Shown here: positions 36,051 through 44,239 of the stretch, piece after piece
How the letters are laid out: each line of letters opens with the position of its first letter
Numbering within the stretch: the stretch's first letter is position 1
Assembly (NCBI RefSeq): GCF_001683795.1
Contig: NZ_LIGX01000017.1
Span: forward strand, 1-64,000
From: Neoakkermansia glycaniphila
GTDB lineage: Bacteria; Verrucomicrobiota; Verrucomicrobiia; Verrucomicrobiales; Akkermansiaceae
DNA length: 64,000 bases
Reading direction: 5' to 3'
Translations under genes and position numbers: made by a program
The notes under the pieces: generated by a model
The model's database searches: none
What the model saw: the letters and a program-made list of their open reading frames with translations, nothing else
Told to the model about the DNA's origin: nothing

Positions 36051-38054
36051 ATGAACAAAACATCACTCTATCTTCATGCCTGCATCGGCCTCCTCGCCAT
36101 GGGCATCACGGGAACGGCCCTCTCCCAGCAAAACATCATCCCTCGTCCGGCCCAGCTGACCGTAGAAGAAGGCGCTCCCTTCGTTCTGGACCGTTACACG
36201 GCCCTCTACTGCGACTCTTCCAACCCCGAATTCGTCAAAGAAACGGAAAAACTCCGCTCCTACCTGAACAAAGGCACCCGGCTCCACCTCTCCAACTACA
36301 GGCAGAACAAAAACGCCATCATCATCCGCGAAGACAAATCTCTGGCGGACAAAGGCGAAGAAGCCTACAAAATCACCGCCAAAAACGGCATCATCGAAAT
36401 CGCCGCCCCCGGCCCGAAAGGCATCTTCTATGCCGGGCAAAGCCTTGCTCAAATGCTCCCCATCGAATTCTTCGTGGCAAACGGCAACAAAAACGGCATC
36501 GTCTGGACCCTCGCGGAAAAACCCTTCACCATCACCGACTACCCCCGCTTCTCCTGGCGCGCCATGCACCTGGACGAAGTACGCCACTTCTGGGGCATGG
36601 AAACAGTCAAACAGCTCATCGACCAGATGGCCCTGCTGAAAATGAACATCCTGCACTGGCATCTCACCGACGACGCAGGCTGGCGCATCGAAATCAAAAA
36701 ATACCCGAAACTCACCGAAATCGGCTCCAAACGAGAAGACACCGAAACCGACACATGGAGGAGCGGAAAATCGGACGGCTTCCCGCACCAGGGCTTCTAC
36801 ACACAGGACCAGATCCGGGAAATCGTCAAATACGCGGCGGACCGCAACATCACCATCGTCCCCGAAATTGAAATGCCGGGCCATGCCGCCGCCGCCATCT
36901 ACTGCTATCCGGAACTGGGCATCAAAATCCCGGACAAAGTATGCACCACCTTCGTAGCCAACTACGCCTTCAACCCGGCATCGGAAAAAACCTACCAGTT
37001 CCTCTCCGACGTCCTTGATGAAGTAGCCGACCTCTTCCCGAGCAAAGTCCTCCACATCGGCGGCGACGAAGTCCGCTACAACGACCAATGGAAAGGCGAA
37101 CCCATCATCGAGGAATACATGAAGAAAAACAACATGAAAACCTTTGCGGACGTACAGCTCGCCTTCTCGAACCGAATGTCGCAGATCGTCGCCCGGAAAG
37201 GCCGCCGCATGATGGGCTGGAATGAAATCCTCGGCCACGACATCAACGGAGACGGCGGCGGCACCGCTGCCGCCAAACTGGATAAAAACGCCATCATCCA
37301 CTTCTGGAAAGGCTCCGCCGAACTGGCGAAACAGGCCATCCGCGGCGGACACGACGTCATCAACTCCACCCACAGCAACACCTATCTGGACTACGGCTAC
37401 GGAAGCATCAGCCTCCAGAAAGCCTACGACTTCGAACCCGTCTTTGCCGGACTGGAAAAAGAATACGAATCCAAAGTCAAGGGGCTCGGCTGCCAGATGT
37501 GGACGGAATGGGTGGCGGACACCGACCGCCTGCACTACCAGCTCTTCCCCCGCCTCATCGCCTTTGCCGAAGTCGGCTGGACGGACAAAAACCGGAAAGA
37601 CTACGCCGACTTCCAGAAACGGCTCAAAAACTATGCCCACATCATGGATCAGGAAGGCATCCGGTATGCCAAAGACATCGTCGGCAAACTGACCCACGGC
37701 GAATTCTTCAACACCCCCAAAGCCGGCACATGGACACCGCAAACGCTCGGCGCGGGACAAGAACTGACTCTGGACCTCACCCCCTTCGTCAAAAATGCTG
37801 GAAAATACCAGCTCACCTTCCTCTATGAAAAAGGCCTCCATGCCGCCGGCATCGAATGGGTCGCCCTCCTCGAAAACGGCAGGGAAATCTCCCGCGACAC
37901 CCACCCAGGCCACAGCGGCGGAGACCAGAAAGACATCCAGTACAAACTCGACGTCCCCACCCCGAAACCCGGAGCCGCCTACACGCTGAAAGCGAAAATA
38001 TCCGGCAAAGGAGGCAACGACAGCACGGGCATCATCTATGTAACGGCTCCCTGA
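36051..38054 (+). CDS. Secreted GH20 beta-N-acetylhexosaminidase
   Basis: A 667-residue protein with signal peptide MNKTSLYLHACIGLLAMGIT. A GH20b domain at about 28-165 is followed by the TIM barrel: RFSWRAMHLDEVRHFWGMET, ILHWHLTDDAGWRIEIKKYP, TIVPEIEMPGHAAA, LHIGGDEVRYNDQW with Asp339-Glu340, and INSTHSNTYLDYGYG. After residue 540 comes a beta-sandwich (TLDLTPFVKNAGKYQLTFLY). It differs from the GH20 at 2836, with a canonical GGDEV motif instead of GSDEV, and is closer to classic chitobiase/Hex enzymes. It should act on terminal beta-GlcNAc or beta-GalNAc of host glycans. Confidence 0.92.
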   Translation: MNKTSLYLHACIGLLAMGITGTALSQQNIIPRPAQLTVEEGAPFVLDRYTALYCDSSNPEFVKETEKLRSYLNKGTRLHLSNYRQNKNAIIIREDKSLADKGEEAYKITAKNGIIEIAAPGPKGIFYAGQSLAQMLPIEFFVANGNKNGIVWTLAEKPFTITDYPRFSWRAMHLDEVRHFWGMETVKQLIDQMALLKMNILHWHLTDDAGWRIEIKKYPKLTEIGSKREDTETDTWRSGKSDGFPHQGFYTQDQIREIVKYAADRNITIVPEIEMPGHAAAAIYCYPELGIKIPDKVCTTFVANYAFNPASEKTYQFLSDVLDEVADLFPSKVLHIGGDEVRYNDQWKGEPIIEEYMKKNNMKTFADVQLAFSNRMSQIVARKGRRMMGWNEILGHDINGDGGGTAAAKLDKNAIIHFWKGSAELAKQAIRGGHDVINSTHSNTYLDYGYGSISLQKAYDFEPVFAGLEKEYESKVKGLGCQMWTEWVADTDRLHYQLFPRLIAFAEVGWTDKNRKDYADFQKRLKNYAHIMDQEGIRYAKDIVGKLTHGEFFNTPKAGTWTPQTLGAGQELTLDLTPFVKNAGKYQLTFLYEKGLHAAGIEWVALLENGREISRDTHPGHSGGDQKDIQYKLDVPTPKPGAAYTLKAKISGKGGNDSTGIIYVTAP

Positions 38055-38111
38055 ACCCGTTGCGGCCGGAGCGCCCCCCCTCCGGCCGCTCCGATACACT
38101 CTCGGCACATA

Positions 38112-38164
38112 CAAAACGCGGCGGACATGCGGGCGCTTCACCCCATGCATCCGCCGCGTTTTCC
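38112..38164 (+). terminator. Long terminator hairpin after GH20
   Basis: Stem AAAACGCGGCGGA / TCCGCCGCGTTTT, extended inwards by ATGC and GGG/CCC pairs. T-rich ends on both sides would allow action in both directions. Confidence 0.85.
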
Positions 38165-38312
38165 GTCCCGGCGGAAAACGGCCGGAACAGCATGAACCGC
38201 TCACACGCAGCCACATTCGACTTCCTGCACCAGTCCTCCATTCCCTTCGGGCGCCTCCCCTCCTCATGCCCGCCCGGAAACCGCGCAATCACGTCTGCCG
38301 GATACTTTTCTC

Positions 38313-38340
38313 TTGAGCGAATCCTTCAACGTGCTAAAAT
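38313..38340 (+). promoter_or_regulatory. Predicted promoter of amidase-lipB operon
   Basis: TTGAGC (38313-38318), a 16-base spacer and TAAAAT (38335-38340). A real Shine-Dalgarno (GGAGG at 38346-38350) lies 6 bases before the ATG, which decides the start. Confidence 0.6.
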
Positions 38341-38356
38341 CGCCCGGAGGATACAC

Positions 38357-39481
38357 ATGCCCAAATACCGTACCATCCTTCTCATCCTGCTTGCCTCCAT
38401 ACTCTGGACTGCGATGCCGACTCCGGCCATCGCCGCATCGGATTGGCCGGAAACATCGATCGACGGCGTATCCTACATCAAGGTCGAACGCCTCCGCGCC
38501 TTCTACAAATTCAAAAACCTCCAGGGAGACCGCGGCTACTACACCATCGGCAGCGCCCTCTCCGGCAAAGGCAACCGCTTCCTCAAAATGAAGGCCGACA
38601 GCCAGACCTTCTACATCAACAACGTCCACTTCGAACTCTCCCACCCCGTCAAACGCAACGCACAGGGCGAATACCTCATCTCCAAACTCGACATCGTCAA
38701 AGTCATCGACCCCGTCCTGCGGCCCCAATACATCAAAAACGCCGAAAACGTCCAAACCGTCATCATCGACCCCGGCCACGGCGGCCACGATGCCGGAGCC
38801 ACCAACAGCGCCGCGCACGAAGCCGACCTCAACCTCAAAGTCGCCAAAAAACTCAAAGCCCTCCTCACCCGTGCAGGCTTCAAAGTCGTCATGACCCGCG
38901 AGGCGGACATCTTCCTCACCCTGCAGGAACGCGTCAACATCGCCAACAAATACGAAAACGCCATCTTCGTCAGCATCCACCACAACTCCAGCCGGGGCTC
39001 CAGCAAAGGCATCGAAACCTTCACCCTCGCCCCCAAAGGCACCACATCCCCCTACGCCCGAACCCTACGCTACCAGGACCTCGCCGGCAACTCGCAGGAC
39101 AGCACCAACATCGCCCTCGCCACCGCCGTACACAGCGCAGCCATCCTCCGCACCGGAGCCGAAGACCGCGGCATCAAACGGGCCAGATTCTCCGTCCTCT
39201 GCTCGCCGAAACACCCGGCCATCCTCTTCGAAGGCGGCTTCATGAGCAACCCCGAAGAAGCCCGCCTCCTCAACACCGACGAATACCAGCAAAAACTGGC
39301 CGAATGCATCTGCGTAGGCATCAAAAACTATAAAGCCGCCATGGGAGCCAAACCCGGCTCCGTACCGGCCCAGTCCGCAAGCGGAACACGCAGCGGCAGC
39401 ACCTCCTCCCGCCGCATCGGCACATCCACGCGCGGCCAGACCATCCGCGGCGGCACATCCGCCTCCCGTACCCGCCCATGA
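38357..39481 (+). CDS. N-acetylmuramoyl-L-alanine amidase (Amidase_3)
   Basis: A 374-residue exported protein from the ATG at 38357, chosen for its signal peptide (MPKYRTILLILLASILWTAM) and the Shine-Dalgarno sequence in front. An N-terminal domain of about 100 residues (SYIKVERLRAFYKFKNLQGD) resembles a copper-amine-oxidase-like or AMIN-type wall-binding module, uncertain. The zinc amidase domain has TVIIDPGHGGHDAGATNS, FVSIHHNSSRGSSKGIET and the C-terminal LFEGGFMSNPEEARLL with the catalytic Glu. It cleaves the amide bond between MurNAc and the stem peptide in peptidoglycan. The Ser/Arg-rich tail is low complexity. Its stop overlaps lipB. Confidence 0.9.
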   Translation: MPKYRTILLILLASILWTAMPTPAIAASDWPETSIDGVSYIKVERLRAFYKFKNLQGDRGYYTIGSALSGKGNRFLKMKADSQTFYINNVHFELSHPVKRNAQGEYLISKLDIVKVIDPVLRPQYIKNAENVQTVIIDPGHGGHDAGATNSAAHEADLNLKVAKKLKALLTRAGFKVVMTREADIFLTLQERVNIANKYENAIFVSIHHNSSRGSSKGIETFTLAPKGTTSPYARTLRYQDLAGNSQDSTNIALATAVHSAAILRTGAEDRGIKRARFSVLCSPKHPAILFEGGFMSNPEEARLLNTDEYQQKLAECICVGIKNYKAAMGAKPGSVPAQSASGTRSGSTSSRRIGTSTRGQTIRGGTSASRTRP

Positions 39482-40101
39482 AAACTCGATGGCTGGAGGG
39501 CCTCAGCGACTACGCCGCCACCCTCGACCTGCAGCAACAACTGGTTGACACCCGCATCAACCGTCCCGGCACCCCCGACGAACTCCTGCTGCTCGAACAC
39601 AGCCCCGTCTACACCATCGGCCGCATCCGCGACCACAGCAGCCTGCACGAACCCGGCCGCCTGCCCCACCCCGTCTTTGAAATCAACCGTGGCGGCCAGG
39701 CCACCTACCACGGCCCCGGCCAGCTCGTCGCCTACCCCATCGTCGACCTCAACCGCCTCGGCAGGGACATCCACCGCTACATCACCCTCCTCGAAAACGC
39801 CCTCATCGCCGCCTGCGAAGAACACGGCGTACAGGCCGCACGCCGCGAAGGACTCACCGGAATATGGATCGGCCCGCGCAAACTGGCATCCATCGGCGTA
39901 GGCATCAAAAAATGGATCGCCATGCACGGCATCGCCATCAACATCGAACCCCGCAGCCTCCCCCCCTTTCAGGCCATCACCCCCTGCGGCATCGAAGGAG
40001 TCCGCATGACCTGCCTCCATCATGAAGGAGCCTCCTGCACCCTCCGCCAATACGGCGACACCTTCGCCACCTGCCTCCAAAAGGCTATGGAATCCCGATA
40101 A
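39478..40101 (+). CDS. lipB: Octanoyl-[ACP]:protein N-octanoyltransferase
   Basis: A 207-residue protein whose ATG overlaps the amidase TGA (ATGA). LipB hallmarks are RGGQATYHGPGQLVAYPIVD, GIWIGPRKLASIGVGIKKWI (catalytic Lys) and the Cys in AITPCGIEGVRMTCL. It moves octanoyl groups from acyl carrier protein to lipoyl domains in the cytoplasm. Length is normal. No lipA is adjacent. Coupling to a periplasmic amidase has no clear functional reason and is probably positional. Confidence 0.95.
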   Translation: MKTRWLEGLSDYAATLDLQQQLVDTRINRPGTPDELLLLEHSPVYTIGRIRDHSSLHEPGRLPHPVFEINRGGQATYHGPGQLVAYPIVDLNRLGRDIHRYITLLENALIAACEEHGVQAARREGLTGIWIGPRKLASIGVGIKKWIAMHGIAINIEPRSLPPFQAITPCGIEGVRMTCLHHEGASCTLRQYGDTFATCLQKAMESR

Positions 40102-40169
40102 CCGGAAAGCCGTGGAGTCATACCCTCGCTCCAAAACACAAGCACTCAAAGCCTTCAGCTTTTCTCACC

Positions 40170-40445
40170 ATGAAAAAATTGACAATCAGCCTATCCGTCG
40201 TACTTCTTGTCGCAGGACTCATATTAAGCCCCTTGGCATGGATTCTGAAAGATGGGCTGGGTCCTGAATCCGTGGAAAGCGAACACATGCAATCACTCCA
40301 TAAATGGTTTTTCACTTTCTATTGGGGGCCACTCGTCATAGCGGGTCTCACTCTACTGTATCTTGGAAAATCATCGACTGCAAAACACCCACACAATGGC
40401 ATTGGTTCCGATCTGAAGAAACAGAGAGAAAACCGGCACCCGTAA
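40170..40445 (+). CDS. Small membrane protein, two predicted helices
   Basis: A 91-residue protein with hydrophobic segments LSVVLLVAGLILSPLAWIL (about 7-25) and TFYWGPLVIAGLTLLYLG (about 49-66), and a polar C-terminal tail ending KKQRENRHP. No family is recognised. It is the first gene of an AT-richer block with several unknown exported proteins and an IS element. The gap that follows (40446-40653) has a short A/T-rich inverted repeat (TACGGTTT / AAACCGTA near 40534-40555) but no gene I can support. Confidence 0.55.
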   Translation: MKKLTISLSVVLLVAGLILSPLAWILKDGLGPESVESEHMQSLHKWFFTFYWGPLVIAGLTLLYLGKSSTAKHPHNGIGSDLKKQRENRHP

Positions 40446-40653
40446 CAAGCAATCCCACCTCCATACTCCTCACAAGATCTTCGCAGGTTTCACGAAAAGA
40501 GGAAAGCCATTTAAAATCTGAAACCGGCAATACGGTTTTACAATAAACCGTATAACGGGAGTTGTTGCACTCTTGTGATTCTTCCCCTTCATTATCGACT
40601 TGCCCCACAGCATGCCTCTGCTACATTGAAAACAGGCATATCAGAAATTTGTG

Positions 40654-41037
40654 ATGAAAGCGAAATACTACCTTTTCATATTGAGCATGTGCATACTTCT
40701 TGGATACGGCATCTTTTATGTGTGGGTTCATCATCTCTACGATCATCAAACGCTGTCAGCATGGCATTCCTTATCCCATCAGAACGCCCCGGAAATTCTA
40801 CTGACTCTGCACAATAAAAAAGACGATGTTGAAATCGAATGCAGGAAAGTCACTCAAACAAGAGAAAGAATCACATATACCTACAATAAGCATATCCGAT
40901 TATCCTATATTGCCACATTCACTGGCCTTGGCGAGACCTGCACGGAATGTACCATTCAAAAGGAAATAAACATAGCAGGACTATCATTGAGGATCGGAGA
41001 CCCTGAAGCAATTGATTTTGGAGTAATATGCGAATGA
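40654..41037 (+). CDS. Hypothetical membrane-anchored protein
   Basis: A 127-residue protein; GTG at 40651 and ATG at 40654 are adjacent and the ATG is preferred. One N-terminal helix (YYLFILSMCILLGYGIFYVW) acts as signal or anchor. The rest (LTLHNKKDDVEIECRK, then CTECTIQKEINIAGLSL) looks beta-rich and extracytoplasmic, with four cysteines. No domain recognised. Codon use is more AT-rich than in the housekeeping genes on either side, which fits the accessory nature of this block. Confidence 0.5.
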   Translation: MKAKYYLFILSMCILLGYGIFYVWVHHLYDHQTLSAWHSLSHQNAPEILLTLHNKKDDVEIECRKVTQTRERITYTYNKHIRLSYIATFTGLGETCTECTIQKEINIAGLSLRIGDPEAIDFGVICE

Positions 41038-41199
41038 TCTCGTCTTGTTATATCCATACAATGCCAACCGCATGAAAAAAGTCAACCGCAACTCATGGAT
41101 CGCATAACAAGCAACTCTATTCATCCCATAAAAAGACATCATCGGCGAACCACGGCTTCCCCCGCCTTCCATAACAAACCCACACCATCCCAATCTGCC

Positions 41200-41991
41200 A
41201 TGTACTTCAACCCATCCATACTCTTGGCCATCACGGCAGGAATCCTCATCACGCTTCCTGCTTGCACCCCGGAAACCGCACAGTCTCCAACGCATAAAAA
41301 ATCAAGGCGTTGCGAGGCATCCGCATATTTGACCTTCAATACGAGCTGGCTCGAAACGGCGACGTGGAAAGACGTCTTTTGTAAAATATATGCCAACCTC
41401 GCAAAATCATACATTCCTGCGTATGCCTGTATGGATTTCCAAATCGGAAGCGATACCGTGTTCTCTGCTCATTGGCCGCTTCCAACACTGGGTCTGCATG
41501 AATCAGGCGATTCTTATGTCGACCTGTACTTGGAAAACCGGGAAATTATCGTCCTGACGCATACCCAGCTTCAAGGCTCGGAAACGGAACTGCAGCCTCT
41601 TGCCCGCGAACGTTTCCTCCTTGATTCCGAAGAAAACATGAAATCCCTGCATGCCATGTATCTCTCCGATAATCCCTGGATTTGCATCATTCCCGACCTG
41701 CAGGGAAATGCGTATCAAACCTTGCAAAATTTGAAAGACTTGCAAATGCACATCCCCTATAGCAAGCGTCTCATGCTTCATCCCATTCCTTTGGCCTTCT
41801 TTTACAACTACGAAAAGGAAGAAAGGGCAAGAAGCCCTAAGGAATTCAAACGTATGGCGCAGAGTGAGGCAATAACTGCCAGAATTTTCAAGAATGAAAC
41901 GATGGAAAGCATTTTACGTCAATACCATGAAGAAAAAGATGCTATCGACAACGCACCTCTGACAATCCAAACTGTCCTTTTCTCCGAATAA
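41200..41991 (+). CDS. Hypothetical lipoprotein
   Basis: A 263-residue protein from the ATG at 41200, which gives a good lipoprotein signal (MYFNPSILLAITAGILITLP then lipobox LPAC). The longer frame starting at 41095 lacks a signal. The mature part contains ASAYLTFNTSWLETATWKDV, DSYVDLYLENREIIVLTHTQ and WICIIPDLQGNAYQTLQNLK; I see no catalytic motif or known family. It points the same way as the neighbouring small exported proteins. Confidence 0.6.
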   Translation: MYFNPSILLAITAGILITLPACTPETAQSPTHKKSRRCEASAYLTFNTSWLETATWKDVFCKIYANLAKSYIPAYACMDFQIGSDTVFSAHWPLPTLGLHESGDSYVDLYLENREIIVLTHTQLQGSETELQPLARERFLLDSEENMKSLHAMYLSDNPWICIIPDLQGNAYQTLQNLKDLQMHIPYSKRLMLHPIPLAFFYNYEKEERARSPKEFKRMAQSEAITARIFKNETMESILRQYHEEKDAIDNAPLTIQTVLFSE

Positions 41992-42211
41992 TGATGAGCG
42001 GCAAACGCAAAAAGCCCATAGCTTGAAAATTCATTGCAACAAAATGATGATCATAAAATTACTCACCATCCTCATCCTTGCTCTATCGAGTATATGGTTG
42101 AATACGGCTCATGCATCGCTTCCGCCACCAAGAGCGGAATTATGTTGTATCGCCCATAAAAACTATCTTTTCTATGTGCAAGGGCCTGCCGTTATTGTCG
42201 ATAATAAAGTA

Positions 42212-42231
42212 GGTTCAATACAACTTTAGAG
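42212..42231 (+). repeat. Left terminal inverted repeat of the IS
   Basis: GGTTCAATACAACTTTAGAG, the exact inverted copy of 42934-42953. Confidence 0.9.
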
Positions 42232-42901
42232 GGCATTTTCTAAAAATTGAAAGCAAAAAATGATAGATATTGGAGTGACGATGATTGAATCTGAATTCAC
42301 ATTCTTTGAGATGTAGGAGAAAGGAGCTTCCTTTAAATCCTTTGCGTTTCATCATACTGATCTTGGTAATCCCCCAGAAGTTTTCAATACCATTGACATG
42401 TACTTCGTTCCTTGCAAATTCGTTACGCCCATGCTCAACGGTTTCATGGTGCAGATATCTGTTCTTTTTCAACGGAATGTAAGATCGAAAACCATCCGTG
42501 TAAATCGTTGAAGAGCATGTGACGACAGCTTTAATGACTTTCAGAATCGTCTTGGAATCAACTTGTTTAATCACTCTTGTATAGACACTTTCTCGCCTTC
42601 TATCATAGATGCCAAAGACGATGGTTTTGCCTTTGGATCCTCGTCCACGCACTCCACGAACCCGTCTTGCTCCGAAGTAGCTTTGATCGCATTCGAATAT
42701 ACTCTCATGACAATGATCTTCCTGTTCACAAATCTTAAAAAGGCGAAGTCTGACGGCTTTGAGTATTTTACGCAAAGAGTTTGTACTTATACCGGTCAAC
42801 AAAGCAATTGTGGAAGCTTCCATATCTATCGAAAAGTATCGAATAATGTCTCGAAATTGACGCTCTGAAATATGCGAACGAAAAACGTACTTGTTTTTCA
42901 T
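42215..42901 (-). CDS. IS1595-family transposase (ISXO2-like DDE)
   Basis: A 228-residue transposase. A short N-terminal helical part (SISERQF-like ISERQFRDIIRYFS) is followed by the ISXO2 catalytic core: ESIFECDQSYFGARRVRG (first Asp), TIYTDGFRSYIP (second Asp) and NEVHVNGIENFWGITKISMM (the N-x-x-E/N-F-W region typical of IS1595). It ends at the inverted repeat. No frameshift or internal stop is seen, so the element could still be active. It is small, like IS1016-type members without the zinc-ribbon domain. Confidence 0.88.
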   Translation of the reverse strand: MKNKYVFRSHISERQFRDIIRYFSIDMEASTIALLTGISTNSLRKILKAVRLRLFKICEQEDHCHESIFECDQSYFGARRVRGVRGRGSKGKTIVFGIYDRRRESVYTRVIKQVDSKTILKVIKAVVTCSSTIYTDGFRSYIPLKKNRYLHHETVEHGRNEFARNEVHVNGIENFWGITKISMMKRKGFKGSSFLLHLKECEFRFNHRHSNIYHFLLSIFRKCPLKLY

Positions 42902-42933
42902 TCACCAATAGTAGCTTATATGTCATATGCCCA

Positions 42934-42953
42934 CTCTAAAGTTGTATTGAACC
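42934..42953 (-). repeat. Right terminal inverted repeat of the IS
   Basis: Inverted copy of the left end; the outer end lies at GAACC. Confidence 0.9.
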
Positions 42954-43190
42954 TATAAAATAATAATCTTTTGACTCAGAAACATGGCAGAAAACCATCG
43001 ATCAGCATCCAACCTATTTTATGGATTTTCGATACGCCCCATCTATTCATAATGCACGTATAGAGTATCATTATTAAAAAATACCCATTTACAGATATCA
43101 CAAGCACGAACAAAACATATCCATTGAAAAATTCATAACGGCATGAGAAAATGTCGCATCAACCGATGCACTTAATTGAGTAGAAGAGTC

Positions 43191-44054
43191 ATGAAGAAAA
43201 TATTCGCTAACGAAGAATTAGAGTATCATCTCGCGAACCTAAATATCGATTTATTACCGCTCATCGCGCGTTGCTCAATTTGGGCGCCTAAAGAATTGCA
43301 TGAATCATGTTTAACAAAAAATGGTTGTGCCGCTAAATCTCCCATGATTCGTAGAAAAAGATCCAACGAAAAAAGGGGATCGACAGATATCGGCGGATTT
43401 AGACTTGATGATAATACTTATCCCAATTCTCAAATGAAACAATGCTTAAAGCGATATTATGGGCTTGACGCAGAAGGCTATGAAACATGCCATATATGGA
43501 ATGGCACATGTTATGACGCTAGATATCACACAGCCTATGCTAACTTAGTATTATTACCCAGAGCCATTGCTTCTCTTAGCGATCATAACCTTCTCATCCA
43601 GCAAACCCTTCGTTATCGATCTTTCGAACTATATCAGTGGAAACCGGATGAAGAAAAAATACCACTAAAACCCAATGGATATCCTAAGGAATGGAGAGAT
43701 TTGCCAACAATATTTTCTAAATCAGCCAATAAATATACTCCATCTCTTAACAATCACTCTTGTGATATATCTATCGGTCTACTTGCACGCGAGCATCTCA
43801 CACAATTTTTCAACAAACAGAGAACGCCTATTCACCTACTAAATAGTCTATTAAAACCAGGGTCCTTAGCTCAACAGTTTTCCGGGCACAGTCGAACCCT
43901 TCCGGTACTTTCTGAAATACGCTCTCCTAAAGAACGTTTTTACGCAAACCCTCTTGAAATCAATGGAAAATATTATTATTTAACGAACGACTGGTATGAA
44001 CATCAGAGGAACGCACTAATAAAATGGTTACGTAAATTGGGCTACGATATTTAA
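43191..44054 (+). CDS. Orphan putative HNH-type nuclease in AT-rich context
   Basis: A 287-residue cytoplasmic protein from the ATG at 43191 (a TTG 15 bases upstream is possible). The central segment GYETCHIWNGTCYDARYHTA then YANLVLLPRAIASLSDHNLL has H-x16-N-x13-H spacing, which fits a beta-beta-alpha metal (HNH-like) nuclease core; the N-terminal Cys-rich part (RCSIWAPKELHESCLTKNGC) could bind zinc. No methyltransferase or specificity gene is nearby. AT content is clearly higher than in the neighbours, pointing to horizontal transfer. The nuclease role is an inference from motif spacing only. Confidence 0.45.
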   Translation: MKKIFANEELEYHLANLNIDLLPLIARCSIWAPKELHESCLTKNGCAAKSPMIRRKRSNEKRGSTDIGGFRLDDNTYPNSQMKQCLKRYYGLDAEGYETCHIWNGTCYDARYHTAYANLVLLPRAIASLSDHNLLIQQTLRYRSFELYQWKPDEEKIPLKPNGYPKEWRDLPTIFSKSANKYTPSLNNHSCDISIGLLAREHLTQFFNKQRTPIHLLNSLLKPGSLAQQFSGHSRTLPVLSEIRSPKERFYANPLEINGKYYYLTNDWYEHQRNALIKWLRKLGYDI

Positions 44055-44183
44055 GCATAAACTACAGCAAGCCACAATTTAACATAAAATAATAAATCAT
44101 TCAATTACTTTATTATCAATCGATTCTTTCTCAGTCACATCGTACCATATCGCATCTACTATCCGCCTCTATCTTGTTTTTAA

Positions 44184-44216
44184 CGAAAAAGGGCGTTCCC
44201 TCACAGGAACGCCCTT
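44184..44216 (-). terminator. Rho-independent terminator of greA-like gene
   Basis: On the minus strand AAGGGCGTTCC / GGAACGCCCTT (11 bp, 6-base loop) is followed by TTTTCG. Confidence 0.9.
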
Positions 44217-44239
44217 GAAAATTCAGTTGGCAAACCGTT

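Larger units (their letters stand above)
42212..42953. mobile_element. IS1595-family-like insertion sequence
   Basis: About 742 bp bounded by perfect terminal inverted repeats of at least 20 bases (GGTTCAATACAACTTTAGAG at the left, its complement at the right), extended by two more bases on each side. One transposase gene fills almost all of it on the minus strand. The 8-base target duplication usual for the family is not seen: left flank ATAAAGTA, right flank TATAAAAT. The flanks are AT-rich. The element sits inside an accessory gene. Confidence 0.85.
42044..43077 (+). pseudogene. Small exported protein gene split by an IS element
   Basis: The left piece (42044-42211) encodes a signal peptide (IIKLLTILILALSSIWLNTA) and about 30 mature residues (ELCCIAHKNYLFYVQGPAVI). 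The IS interrupts it after GTA. To the right of the IS, 42967-43077 reads in an open frame of 36 codons (SFDSETWQKTIDQHPTYFMD, then FRYAPSIHNARIEYHY and a stop), which looks like the missing C-terminus. The two pieces are not in frame without a small change at the junction. The family is unknown. The gene is judged broken by insertion. Confidence 0.5.

Noticed and set aside
36063..38288. A 741-codon minus-strand frame over the second GH20
   Set aside because: Shadow of the GH20 gene; no motif, and the composition is biased to Phe, Val, Asp and Glu.
40575..40817. An 80-codon plus-strand frame overlapping the small membrane-anchored protein gene
   Set aside because: It lacks a signal or domain, and the frame starting at 40654 has a clear N-terminal helix and a better amino-acid composition.
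42204..42961. Possible 8-base target duplication around the IS
   Set aside because: Left and right flanks differ (ATAAAGTA and TATAAAAT); they share only AT-richness.
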